Source of the DNA: Antedon mediterranea
Lineage: Eukaryota > Echinodermata > Crinoidea > Comatulida > Antedonidae
Length of the DNA: 64,000 nucleotides
Assembly: GCF_964355755.1 (NCBI RefSeq)
Contig: NC_092671.1
Coordinates: 21,604,001 to 21,668,000, forward strand
Direction of reading: 5' to 3'
Part shown: one piece after another, positions 22,201 to 35,700 of the stretch
How positions within the stretch are numbered: the stretch's first letter is position 1
How the letters are laid out: each line of letters opens with the position of its first letter
Notes under the pieces: generated by a model
The model's database searches: none
What the model was told of the DNA's origin: nothing
Seen by the model: the letters and a program-made list of their open reading frames with translations, nothing else
Position numbers and translations under genes: made by a program

Positions 22201-24000
22201 ATTTTCGAAAAAACTTGTTAACATAAAAACACCAAAGTGCTTAGAATAGCTTCAAATCGCATTAGGAGACGTTTTAGACCATTTTGTGATTTTCGAAAAA
22301 ACTTGTTAACATAAAAACACCAAAGTGCTTAGAATAGCTTCAAATCGCATTTGGAGACGTTTTAGACCATTTTGTGATTTTCGAAAAAACTTGTTAACAT
22401 AAAAACACCAAAATGTTTAGAATAGCTTCAAATCAAATTTGGAGACGTTTTAGACCATTTTGTGATTTTCGAAAAAACTTGTTAACACAAAAACACCAAA
22501 GTGATTAGAATAGCTTCAAATCGCATTTGGAGACGTTTTAGACCAATTTGTGCATTTCGATGAAACTTGGTTACGCAAAAACATCAAAGTGCTTAAAATC
22601 ACATTATAAACCGTTTTAGACCATTTTGAGCATATCGATAACACTTTTCACACAAAAACATCAAAGAGCACAATATAGCTTAATATCTTATTTAAAAACG
22701 TTTTAGACCATTTTGAGCATTTCGACAAAACTTTTTCACACAAAACACCAAAGTGCTTAGAATAGCTTCAAATCGCATTTGGAGACGTTTTAGAACATTT
22801 TGTGATTTTCGAAAAAACTTTTTCACACAAAACACCAAAGTGCTTAGAATACCTTCAAATCGCATTTGGAGACGTTTTAGACCATTTTGTGATTTTCGAA
22901 AAAACTTGTTAACATAAAAACACCAAAGTGCTTAGAATAGCTTCAAATCGCATTTGGAGACGTTTTAGACCATTTTGTGATTTTCGAAAAAACTTGTTAA
23001 CATAAAAACACCAAAATGTTTAGAATAGCTTCAAATCGCATTTGGAGACGTTTTAGACCATTTTGTGATTTTCGAAAAAACTTGTTAACACAAAAACACC
23101 AAAGTGATTAGAATAGCTTCAAATCGCATTTGGAGACGTTTTAGACCATTTTGTGCATTTCGATGAAACTTGGTTACGCAAAAACATCAAAGTGCTTAAA
23201 ATCACATTATAAACCGTTTTAGACCATTTTGAGCATATCGATAACACTTTTCACACAAAAACATCAAAGACCACAATATAGCTTAATATCGTATTTAAAA
23301 ACGTTTTAGACCATTTTGAGCATTTCGACAAAACTTTTTCACACAAAACACCAAAGTGCTTAGAATAGCTTCAAATCGCATTTGGAGACGTTTTAGACCA
23401 TTTTGTGATTTTCGAAAAAACTTGTTAACATAAAAACATCAAAGGGCTAAGAATAGCTTCAAATCGCATTTGGAGACATTTTAGACCAATTAGTGATTTT
23501 CGAAAAAACTTGGTTACACAAAAACATCAAAGTGGTTAAAATCACATTATAAACCGTTTTAGACCATTTTGAGCATTTCGATAACACTTTTTACACAAAA
23601 ACATCAAAGTGCTTAGAATAGCTTCAAATCGCATTTGGAGACGTTTTAGACCATTTTGTGATTTTTGAAAAAAACTTTTTAACATATAAACACCAAACTG
23701 CTAAGAATAGCTTCAAATCGCATATGGAGACAATTTAGACCATTTTGTGATTTTCGAAAAAACTTGTTAACATAAAAACACCAAAGTGCTTAGAATACCT
23801 TCAAATCGCATTTGGAGACATTTTAGACCATTTTGTGATTTTCGAAAAAACTTGTTAACATAAAAACATCAAAGTGCTAAGAATAGCTTCCAATCGCATT
23901 TGGAGACGTTTTAGACCATTTTGTGATTTTCGAAAACAACTTGTTAACATAAAAACACCAAAGTGCTTAGAATAGCTTCAAATCGCATTTGGAGACGTTT
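19240..24000 (+). repeat. Block repeated at lag about 22.4 kb (second copy about 41637-46400)
   Basis: The lag is 22397 bp at the B-to-A fusions (19697 and 42094; 21583 and 43980) and at the unusual aaaaaactttttcac (about 22807 and 45204). After that the copy at 22.9 kb lacks two monomers present near 45.31-45.50 kb. Shared marks include aacttctaag, gtttaagacc, gtggataaaagcac, catttgaagacg, the short B variant aaagtaataatcac, gtacagattagc and gttattttcg. The first 2.2 kb of the block is present a third time at the right end of the window. Confidence 0.75.
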
Positions 24001-24050
24001 TAGACCAATTTGTGATTTTCGAAAAAACTTGGTTACACAAAAACATCAAA

Positions 24051-26716
24051 GTGGATAAAATCACATTATAAACCGTTTTAGACCATTTTGAGCATATCGA
24101 TAACACTTTTCACACAAAAACATCAAAGACCACAATATAGCTTAATATCGTATTTAAAAACGTTTTAGACCATTTTGAGCATTTCGACAAAACTTTTTCA
24201 GACAAAACACCAAAGTGCTTAGAATAGCTTCAAATCGCATTTGGAGACGTTTTAGACCATTTTGTGATTTTCGAAAAAACTTGTTAACATAAAAACATCA
24301 AAGTGCTAAGAATAGCTTCAAATCGAATTTGGAGACATTTTAGACCAATTAGTGATTTTCGAAAAAACTTGGTTACACAAAAACATCAAAGTGGTTAAAA
24401 TCACATTATAAACCGTTTTAGACCATTTTGAGCATTTCGATAACACTTTTCACACAAAAACATCAAAGTGCTTAGAATAGCTTCAAATCGCATTTGGAGA
24501 CGTTTTAGACCATTTTGTGATTTTCGAAAAAAACTTTTTAACATAAAAACACCAAACTGCTAAGAATAGCTTCAAATCGCATATGGAGACAATTTAGACC
24601 ATTTTGTGATTTTCGAAAAAACTTGTTAACATAAAAACACCAAAGTGCTTAGAATACCTTCAAATCGCATTTGGAGACATTTTAGACCATTTTGTGATTT
24701 TCGAAAAAACTTGTTAACATAAAAACATCAAAGTGCTAAGAATAGCTTCCAATCGCATTTGGAGACGTTTTAGACTATTTTGTGATTTTCGAAAACAACT
24801 TGTTAACATAAAAACACCAAAGTGCTTAGAATAGCTTCAAATCGCATTTGGAGACGTTTTAGACCAATTTGTGATTTTCGAAAAAACTTGGTTACACAAA
24901 AACATCAAAGTGGATAAAATCACATTATAAACCGTTTTAGACCATTTTGAGCATTTCGATAACACATTTCACACAAAAACATCAAAGAGCACAAAATAGC
25001 TTAATATCGTATTTAAAAACGTTTTAAACCATTTTGAGCATTTCGACAAAACTTTTTCACACAAAACACCAAAGTGTACAGAATAGCTTCAAATCGCATT
25101 TGGAGACGTTTTAGACCATTTTGTGATTTTCGAAAAAACTTGTTAATATAAAAACACCAAAGTACTTAGAATAGCTTCAAATCGCATTTGGAGACGTTGT
25201 AGACCATTTTGTGATTTTCGAAAAAACTTGTTAACATAAAAACACCAAAGTTTACAGAATAGCTTCAAATCGCATTTGGAGACGTTTTAGACAATTTTGT
25301 GCATTTCGATGAAACTTGGTTACACAAAAACATCAAAGTGCTTAAAATCACATTATAAACCGTTTTAGACCATTTGAGCATTTCCATAACACTTTTCACA
25401 CAAAAACATCAAAGGGCACAATATAGCTTAATATCCTATTTAAAAACGTTTTAGACCATTTTGAGCATTTCGACAAAACTTTTTCACACAAAACACCAAA
25501 GTGCTTAGAATACCTTCAAATCGCATTTGGAGACGTTTTAGACCATTTTGTGATTTTCGAAAAAACTTAACATAAAAACATCAAAGTTTACAGAATAGCT
25601 TCAAATCGCATTTGGAGACGTTTTAAACCATTTTGTGATTTTCGAAAAAACTTGTTAACATAAAAACACCAAAATGTTTAGAATAGCTTCAAATCGCATT
25701 TGGAGACGTTTTAGACCATTTTGTGATTTTCGAAAAAACTTGTTAACACAAAAACACCAAAGTGATTAGAATAGCTTCAAATCGCATTTGGAGACGTTTT
25801 AGACCATTTTGTGATTTTCGAAAAAACTTTTTAACATAAAAACACCAAAGTGATTAGAATAGCTTCAAATCGCATTTGGAGACGTTTTAGACCATTTTGT
25901 GCATTTCGATGAAACTTGGTTACGCAAAAACATCAAAGTGCTTAAAATCACATTATAAACCGTTTTAGACCATTTTGAGCATATCGATAACACTTTTTAC
26001 ACAAAACGCCAAAGTGCTTAGAATAGCTTCAAATCGCATTTGGAGACGTTTTAGACCATTTTGTGATTTTCGACAAAACTTTTTCACACAAAACACCAAA
26101 GTGCTTAGAATACCTTCAAATCGCATTTGGAGACGTTTTAGACCATTTTGTGATTTTCGAAAAAACTTGTTAACATAAAAACATCAAAGTGTACAGAATA
26201 GCTTCAAATCGCATTTGGAGACGTTTTAGACCATTTTGTGATTTTCGAAAAAACTTGTTAACATAAAAACACCAAAGTGCTTAGAATAGCTTCAAATCGC
26301 ATTAGGAGACGTTTTAGACCATTTTGTGATTTTCGAAAAAACTTGTTAACATAAAAACACCAAAGTGCTTAGAATAGCTTCAAATCGCATTTGGAGACGT
26401 TTTAGACCATTTTGTGATTTTCGAAAAAACTTGTTAACATAAAAACACCAAAGTTCTTAAAATAGCTTCAAATCGCATTTGGAGACGTTTTAGACCATTT
26501 TGTGATTTTCGAAAAAACTTGTTAACATAAAAACACCAAAGTGCTTAGAATAGCTTCAAATCGCATTTGGAGACGTTTTAGACCATTTTGGGATTTTTGA
26601 AAAAACTTGTTAACATAAAAACACCAAAGTTCTTAGAATAGCTTCAAATCGCATTTGGAGACGTTTTAGACCATTTTGTGCATTTCGATGAAACTTGGTT
26701 ACACAAAAACATCAAA
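24051..26716 (+). repeat. 2666-bp tandem duplication, unit 1
   Basis: The start is set on the B monomer gtggataaaatc at 24051, which recurs at 26717. Private marks shared by both units are cagacaaaac in the C tail (about 24198 and 26864), ctattttgtg for ccattttgtg (24775 and 27441) and aacgcc for aacacc after the B-to-A fusion (25975 and 28641 landmarks). The cagac variant was not seen elsewhere, so it arose before this local doubling and after the ancestral block was copied to other places. Confidence 0.82.
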
Positions 26717-29700
26717 GTGGATAAAATCACATTATAAACCGTTTTAGACCATTTTGAGCATATCGATAACACTTTTCACACAAAAACATCAAAGACCACA
26801 ATATAGCTTAATATCGTATTTAAAAACGTTTTAGACCATTTTGAGCATTTCGACAAAACTTTTTCAGACAAAACACCAAAGTGCTTAGAATAGCTTCAAA
26901 TCGCATTTGGAGACGTTTTAGACCATTTTGTGATTTTCGAAAAAACTTGTTAACATAAAAACATCAAAGTGCTAAGAATAGCTTCAAATCGAATTTGGAG
27001 ACATTTTAGACCAATTAGTGATTTTCGAAAAAACTTGGTTACACAAAAACATCAAAGTGGTTAAAATCACATTATAAACCGTTTTAGACCATTTTGAGCA
27101 TTTCGATAACACTTTTCACACAAAAACATCAAAGTGCTTAGAATAGCTTCAAATCGCATTTGGAGACGTTTTAGACCATTTTGTGATTTTCGAAAAAAAC
27201 TTTTTAACATAAAAACACCAAACTGCTAAGAATAGCTTCAAATCGCATATGGAGACAATTTAGACCATTTTGTGATTTTCGAAAAAACTTGTTAACATAA
27301 AAACACCAAAGTGCTTAGAATACCTTCAAATCGCATTTGGAGACATTTTAGACCATTTTGTGATTTTCGAAAAAACTTGTTAACATAAAAACATCAAAGT
27401 GCTAAGAATAGCTTCCAATCGCATTTGGAGACGTTTTAGACTATTTTGTGATTTTCGAAAACAACTTGTTAACATAAAAACACCAAAGTGCTTAGAATAG
27501 CTTCAAATCGCATTTGGAGACGTTTTAGACCAATTTGTGATTTTCGAAAAAACTTGGTTACACAAAAACATCAAAGTGGATAAAATCACATTATAAACCG
27601 TTTTAGACCATTTTGAGCATTTCGATAACACATTTCACACAAAAACATCAAAGAGCACAAAATAGCTTAATATCGTATTTAAAAACGTTTTAAACCATTT
27701 TGAGCATTTCGACAAAACTTTTTCACACAAAACACCAAAGTGTACAGAATAGCTTCAAATCGCATTTGGAGACGTTTTAGACCATTTTGTGATTTTCGAA
27801 AAAACTTGTTAATATAAAAACACCAAAGTACTTAGAATAGCTTCAAATCGCATTTGGAGACGTTGTAGACCATTTTGTGATTTTCGAAAAAACTTGTTAA
27901 CATAAAAACACCAAAGTTTACAGAATAGCTTCAAATCGCATTTGGAGACGTTTTAGACAATTTTGTGCATTTCGATGAAACTTGGTTACACAAAAACATC
28001 AAAGTGCTTAAAATCACATTATAAACCGTTTTAGACCATTTGAGCATTTCCATAACACTTTTCACACAAAAACATCAAAGGGCACAATATAGCTTAATAT
28101 CCTATTTAAAAACGTTTTAGACCATTTTGAGCATTTCGACAAAACTTTTTCACACAAAACACCAAAGTGCTTAGAATACCTTCAAATCGCATTTGGAGAC
28201 GTTTTAGACCATTTTGTGATTTTCGAAAAAACTTAACATAAAAACATCAAAGTTTACAGAATAGCTTCAAATCGCATTTGGAGACGTTTTAAACCATTTT
28301 GTGATTTTCGAAAAAACTTGTTAACATAAAAACACCAAAATGTTTAGAATAGCTTCAAATCGCATTTGGAGACGTTTTAGACCATTTTGTGATTTTCGAA
28401 AAAACTTGTTAACACAAAAACACCAAAGTGATTAGAATAGCTTCAAATCGCATTTGGAGACGTTTTAGACCATTTTGTGATTTTCGAAAAAACTTTTTAA
28501 CATAAAAACACCAAAGTGATTAGAATAGCTTCAAATCGCATTTGGAGACGTTTTAGACCATTTTGTGCATTTCGATGAAACTTGGTTACGCAAAAACATC
28601 AAAGTGCTTAAAATCACATTATAAACCGTTTTAGACCATTTTGAGCATATCGATAACACTTTTTACACAAAACGCCAAAGTGCTTAGAATAGCTTCAAAT
28701 CGCATTTGGAGACGTTTTAGACCATTTTGTGATTTTCGACAAAACTTTTTCACACAAAACACCAAAGTGCTTAGAATACCTTCAAATCGCATTTGGAGAC
28801 GTTTTAGACCATTTTGTGATTTTCGAAAAAACTTGTTAACATAAAAACATCAAAGTGTACAGAATAGCTTCAAATCGCATTTGGAGACGTTTTAGACCAT
28901 TTTGTGATTTTCGAAAAAACTTGTTAACATAAAAACACCAAAGTGCTTAGAATAGCTTCAAATCGCATTAGGAGACGTTTTAGACCATTTTGTGATTTTC
29001 GAAAAAACTTGTTAACATAAAAACACCAAAGTGCTTAGAATAGCTTCAAATCGCATTTGGAGACGTTTTAGACCATTTTGTGATTTTCGAAAAAACTTGT
29101 TAACATAAAAACACCAAAGTTCTTAAAATAGCTTCAAATCGCATTTGGAGACGTTTTAGACCATTTTGTGATTTTCGAAAAAACTTGTTAACATAAAAAC
29201 ACCAAAGTGCTTAGAATAGCTTCAAATCGCATTTGGAGACGTTTTAGACCATTTTGGGATTTTTGAAAAAACTTGTTAACATAAAAACACCAAAGTTCTT
29301 AGAATAGCTTCAAATCGCATTTGGAGACGTTTTAGACCATTTTGTGCATTTCGATGAAACTTGGTTACACAAAAACATCAAAGTGCTTAAAATCACGTTA
29401 TAAACCGTTTTAGACCATTTGAGCATTTCGATAACACTTTTCACACAAAAACATCAAAGGGCACAATATAGCTTAATATCCTATTTAAAAACGTTTTAGA
29501 CCATTTTGAGCATTTCGACAAAACTTTTTCACACAAAACACCAAAGTGCTTAGAATACCTTCAAATCGCATTTGGAGACGTTTTAGACAATTTTGTGATT
29601 TTCGAAAAAACTTGTTAACATAAAAACATCAAAGTTTACAGAATAGCTTCAAATCGCTTTTGGAGACGTTTTAGACAATTTTGTGATTTTCGAAAAAACT

Positions 29701-32700
29701 TGTTAACATAAAAACACCAAAGTGCTTAGAATAGCTTCAAATCGCATTGGGAGACGTTTTAGACCATTTTGTGATTTTCGAAAAAACTTGTTAACATAAA
29801 AACATCAAAGTGTACAGAATAGCTTCAAATCGCATTTGGAGACGTTTTAGACCATTTTGTGATTTTCGAAAAAACTTGTTAACATAAAAACACCAAAGTG
29901 CTTAGAATAGCTTCAAATCGCATTTGGAGACGTTTTAAACCATTTTGTGATTTTCGAAAAAACTTGTTAACATAAAAACACCAAAATGTTTAGAATAGCT
30001 TCAAATCGCATTTGGAGACGTTTTAGACCATTTTGTGATTTTCGAAAAAACTTGTTAACACAAAAACACCAAAGTGATTAGAATAGCTTCAAATCGCATT
30101 TGGAGACGTTTTAGACCATTTTGTGATTTTCGAAAAAACTTGTTAACATAAAAACACCAAAGTGATTAGAATAGCTTCAAATCGCATTTGGAGACGTTTT
30201 AGACCATTTTGTGCATTTCGATGAAACTTGGTTACGCAAAAACATCAAAGTGCTTAAAATCACATTATAAACCGTTTTAGACCATTTTGAGCATATCGAT
30301 AACACTTTTTACACAAAACACCAAAGTGCTTAGAATAGCTTCAAATCGCATTTGGAGACGTTTTAGACCATTTTGTGATTTTCGACAAAACTTTTTCACA
30401 CAAAACACCAAAGTGCTTAGAATACCTTCAAATCGCATTTGGAGACGTTTTAGACCATTTTGTGATTTTCGAAAAAACTTGTTAACATAAAAACATCAAA
30501 GTGTACAGAATAGCTTCAAATCGCATTTGGAGACGTTTTAGACCATTTTGTGATTTTCGAAAAAACTTGTTAACATAAAAACACCAAAGTGCTTAGAATA
30601 GCTTCAAATCGCATTAGGAGACGTTTTAGACCATTTTGTGATTTTCGAAAAAACTTGTTAACATAAAAACACCAAAGTGCTTAGAATAGCTTCAAATCGC
30701 ATTTGGAGACGTTTTAGACCATTTTGTGATTTTCGAAAAAACTTGTTAACATAAAAACACCAAAATGTTTAGAATAGCTTCAAATCGCATTTGGAGACGT
30801 TTTAGACCATTTTGTGATTTTCGAAAAAACTTGTTAACACAAAAACACCAAAGTGATTAGAATAGCTTCAAATCGCATTTGGAGACGTTTTAGACCATTT
30901 TGTGCATTTCGATGAAACTTGGTTACGCAAAAACATCAAAGTGCTTAAAATCACATTATAAACCGTTTTAGACCATTTTGAGCATATCGATAACACTTTT
31001 CACACAAAAACATCAAAGAGCACAATATAGCTTAATATCGTATTTAAAAACGTTTTAGACCATTTTGAGCATTTCGACAAAACTTTTTCACACAAAACAC
31101 CAAAGTGCTTAGAATAGCTTCAAATCGTATTTGGAGACGTTTTAGACCATTTTGTGATTTTCGAAAAAACTTGTTAACATAAAAACATCAAAGGGCTAAG
31201 AATAGCTTCAAATGGCATTTGGAGACATTTTAGAACAATTAGTGATTTTCGAAAAAACTTGGTTACACAAAAACATCAAAGTGGTTAAAATCACATTATA
31301 AACCGTTTTAGACCATTTTGAGCATTTCGATAACACTTTTTACACAAAAACATCAAAGTGCTTAGAATAGCTTCAAATCGCATTTGGAGACGTTTTAGAC
31401 CATTTTGTGATTTTTGAAAAAAACTTTTTAACATAAAAACACCAAACTGCTAAGAATAGCTTCAAATCGCATATGGAGACAATTTAGACCATTTTGTGAT
31501 TTTCGAAAAAACTTGTTAACATAAAAACACCAAAGTGCTTAGAATACCTTCAAATCGCATTTGGAGACGTTTTAGACCATTTTGTGATTTTCCAAAAAAC
31601 TTGTTAACATAAAAACATCAAAGTGTACAGAATAGCTTCAAATCGCATTTGGAGACGTTTTAGACCATTTTGTGATTTTCGAAAAAACTTGTTAACATAA
31701 AAACACCAAAGTGCTTAGAATAGCTTCAAATCGCATTAGGAGACGTTTTAGACCATTTTGTGATTTTCGAAAAAACTTGTTAACATAAAAACACCAAAGT
31801 GCTTAGAATAGCTTCAAATCGCATTTGGAGACGTTTTAGACCATTTTGTGATTTTCGAAAAAACTTGTTAACATAAAAACACCAAAATGTTTAGAATAGC
31901 TTCAAATCGCATTTGGAGACGTTTTAGACCATTTTGTGATTTTCGAAAAAAATTGTTAACACAAAAACACCAAAGTGATTAGAATAGCTTCAAATCGCAT
32001 TTGGAGACGTTTTAGACCATTTTGTGCATTTCGATGAAACTTGGTTACGCAAAAACATCAAAGTGCTTAAAATCACATTATAAACCGTTTTAGACCATTT
32101 TGAGCATATCGATAACACTTTTCACACAAAAACATCAAAGAGCACAATATAGCTTAATATCGTATTTAAAAACGTTTTAGACCATTTTGAGCATTTCGAC
32201 AAAACTTTTTCACACAAAACACCAAAGTGCTTAGAATAGCTTCAAATCGCATTTGGAGACGTTTTAGACCATTTTGTGATTTTCGAAAAAACTTGTTAAC
32301 ATAAAAACATCAAAGTGCTAAGAATAGCTTCAAATCGAATTTGGAGACATTTTAGACCAATTATTGATTTTCGAAAAAACTTGGTTACACAAAAACATCA
32401 AAGTGGTTAAAATCACATTATAAACCGTTTTAGACCATTTTGAGCATTTCGATAACACTTTTCACACAAAAACATCAAAGTGCTTAGAATAGCTTCAAAT
32501 CACATTTGGAGACGTTTTAGACCATTTTGTGATTTTCGAAAAAAACTTTTTAACATAAAAACACCAAACTGCTAAGAATAGCTTCAAATCGCATATGGAG
32601 ACAATTTAGACCATTTTGTGATTTTCGAAAAAACTTGTTAACATAAAAACACCAAAGTGCTTAGAATACCTTCAAATCGCATTTGGAGACATTTTAGACC

Positions 32701-35700
32701 ATTTTGTGATTTTCGAAAAAACTTGTTAACATAAAAACATCAAAGTGCTAAGAATAGCTTCCAATCGCATTTGGAGACGTTTTAGACCATTTTGTGATTT
32801 TCGAAAACAACTTGTTAACATAAAAACACCAAAGTGCTTAGAATAGCTTCAAATCGCATTTGGAGACGTTTTAGACCAATTTGTGATTTTCGAAAAAACT
32901 TGGTTACACAAAAACATCAAAGTGGATAAAATCACATTATAACCCGTTTTAGACCATTTTGAGCATATCGATAACACTTTTCACACAAAAACATCAAAGA
33001 CCACAATATAGCTTAATATCGTATTTAAAAACGTTTTAGACCATTTTGAGCATTTCGACAAAACTTTTTCACACAAAACACCAAAGTGCTTAGAATAGCT
33101 TCAAATCGCATTTGGAGACGTTTTAGACCATTTTGTGATTTTCGAAAAAACTTGTTAACATAAAAACATCAAAGTGCTAAGAATAGCTTCAAATCGCATT
33201 TGGAGACATTTTAGACCAATTAGTGATTTTCGAAAAAACTTGGTTACACAAAAACATCAAAGTGGTTAAAATCACATTGTAAACCGTTTTAGACCATTTT
33301 GAGCATTTCGATAACACTTTTCACACAAAAACATCAAAGTGCTTAGAATAGCTTCAAATCGCATTTGGAGACGTTTTAGACCATTTTGTGATTTTCGAAA
33401 AAAACTTTTTAACATAAAAACACCAAACTGCTAAGAATAGCTTCAAATCGCATATGGAGACAATTTAGACCATTTTGTGATTTTCGAAAAAACTTGTTAA
33501 CATAAAAACACCAAAGTGCTTAGAATACCTTCAAATCGCATTTGGAGACATTTTAGACCATTTTGTGATTTTCGAAAAAACTTGTTAACATAAAAACATC
33601 AAAGTGCTAAGAATAGCTTCCAATCGCATTTGGAGACGTTTTAGACTATTTTGTGATTTTCGAAAACAACTTGTTAACATAAAAACACCAAAGTGCTTAG
33701 AATAGCTTCAAATCGCATTTGGAGACGTTTTAGACCAATTTGTGATTTTCGAAAAAACTTGGTTACACAAAAACATCAAAGTGGATAAAATCACATTATA
33801 AACCGTTTTAGACCATTTTGAGCATTTCGATAACACATTTCACACAAAAACATCAAAGAGCACAAAATAGCTTAATATCGTATTTAAAAACGTTTTAAAC
33901 CATTTTGAGCATTTCGACAAAACTTTTTCACACAAAACACCAAAGTGTACAGAATAGCTTCAAATCGCATTTGGAGACGTTTTAGACCATTTTGTGATTT
34001 TCGAAAAAACTTGTTAATATAAAAACACCAAAGTACTTAGAATAGCTTCAAATCGCATTTGGAGACGTTGTAGACCATTTTGTGATTTTCGAAAAAACTT
34101 GTTAACATAAAAACACCAAAGTTTACAGAATAGCTTCAAATCGCATTTGGAGACGTTTTAGACAATTTTGTGCATTTCGATGAAACTTGGTTACACAAAA
34201 ACATCAAAGTGCTTAAAATCACATTATAAACCGTTTTAGACCATTTGAGCATTTCCATAACACTTTTCACACAAAAACATCAAAGGGCACAATATAGCTT
34301 AATATCCTATTTAAAAACGTTTTAGACCATTTTGAGCATTTCGACAAAACTTTTTCACACAAAACACCAAAGTGCTTAGAATACCTTCAAATCGCATTTG
34401 GAGACGTTTTAGACCATTTTGTGATTTTCGAAAAAACTTAACATAAAAACATCAAAGTTTACAGAATAGCTTCAAATCGCATTTGGAGACGTTTTAAACC
34501 ATTTTGTGATTTTCGAAAAAACTTGTTAACATAAAAACACCAAAATGTTTAGAATAGCTTCAAATCGCATTTGGAGACGTTTTAGACCATTTTGTGATTT
34601 TCGAAAAAACTTGTTAACACAAAAACACCAAAGTGATTAGAATAGCTTCAAATCGCATTTGGAGACGTTTTAGACCATTTTGTGATTTTCGAAAAAACTT
34701 GTTAACATAAAAACACCAAAGTGATTAGAATAGCTTCAAATCGCATTTGGAGACGTTTTAGACCATTTTGTGCATTTCGATGAAACTTGGTTACGCAAAA
34801 ACATCAAAGTGCTTAAAATCACATTATAAACCGTTTTAGACCATTTTGAGCATATCGATAACACTTTTTACACAAAACGCCAAAGTGCTTAGAATAGCTT
34901 CAAATCGCATTTGGAGACGTTTTAGACCATTTTGTGATTTTCGACAAAACTTTTTCACACAAAACACCAAAGTGCTTAGAATACCTTCAAATCGCATTTG
35001 GAGACGTTTTAGACCATTTTGTGATTTTCGAAAAAACTTGTTAACATAAAAACATCAAAGTGTACAGAATAGCTTCAAATCGCATTTGGAGACGTTTTAG
35101 ACCATTTTGTGATTTTCGAAAAAACTTGTTAACATAAAAACACCAAAGTGCTTAGAATAGCTTCAAATCGCATTAGGAGACGTTTTAGACCATTTTGTGA
35201 TTTTCGAAAAAACTTGTTAACATAAAAACACCAAAGTGCTTAGAATAGCTTCAAATCGCATTTGGAGACGTTTTAGACCATTTTGTGATTTTCGAAAAAA
35301 CTTGTTAACATAAAAACACCAAAGTTCTTAAAATAGCTTCAAATCGCATTTGGAGACGTTTTAGACCATTTTGTGATTTTCGAAAAAACTTGTTAACATA
35401 AAAACACCAAAGTGCTTAGAATAGCTTCAAATCGCATTTGGAGACGTTTTAGACCATTTTGGGATTTTTGAAAAAACTTGTTAACATAAAAACACCAAAG
35501 TTCTTAGAATAGCTTCAAATCGCATTTGGAGACGTTTTAGACCATTTTGTGCATTTCGATGAAACTTGGTTACACAAAAACATCAAAGTGCTTAAAATCA
35601 CGTTATAAACCGTTTTAGACCATTTGAGCATTTCGATAACACTTTTCACACAAAAACATCAAAGGGCACAATATAGCTTAATATCCTATTTAAAAACGTT

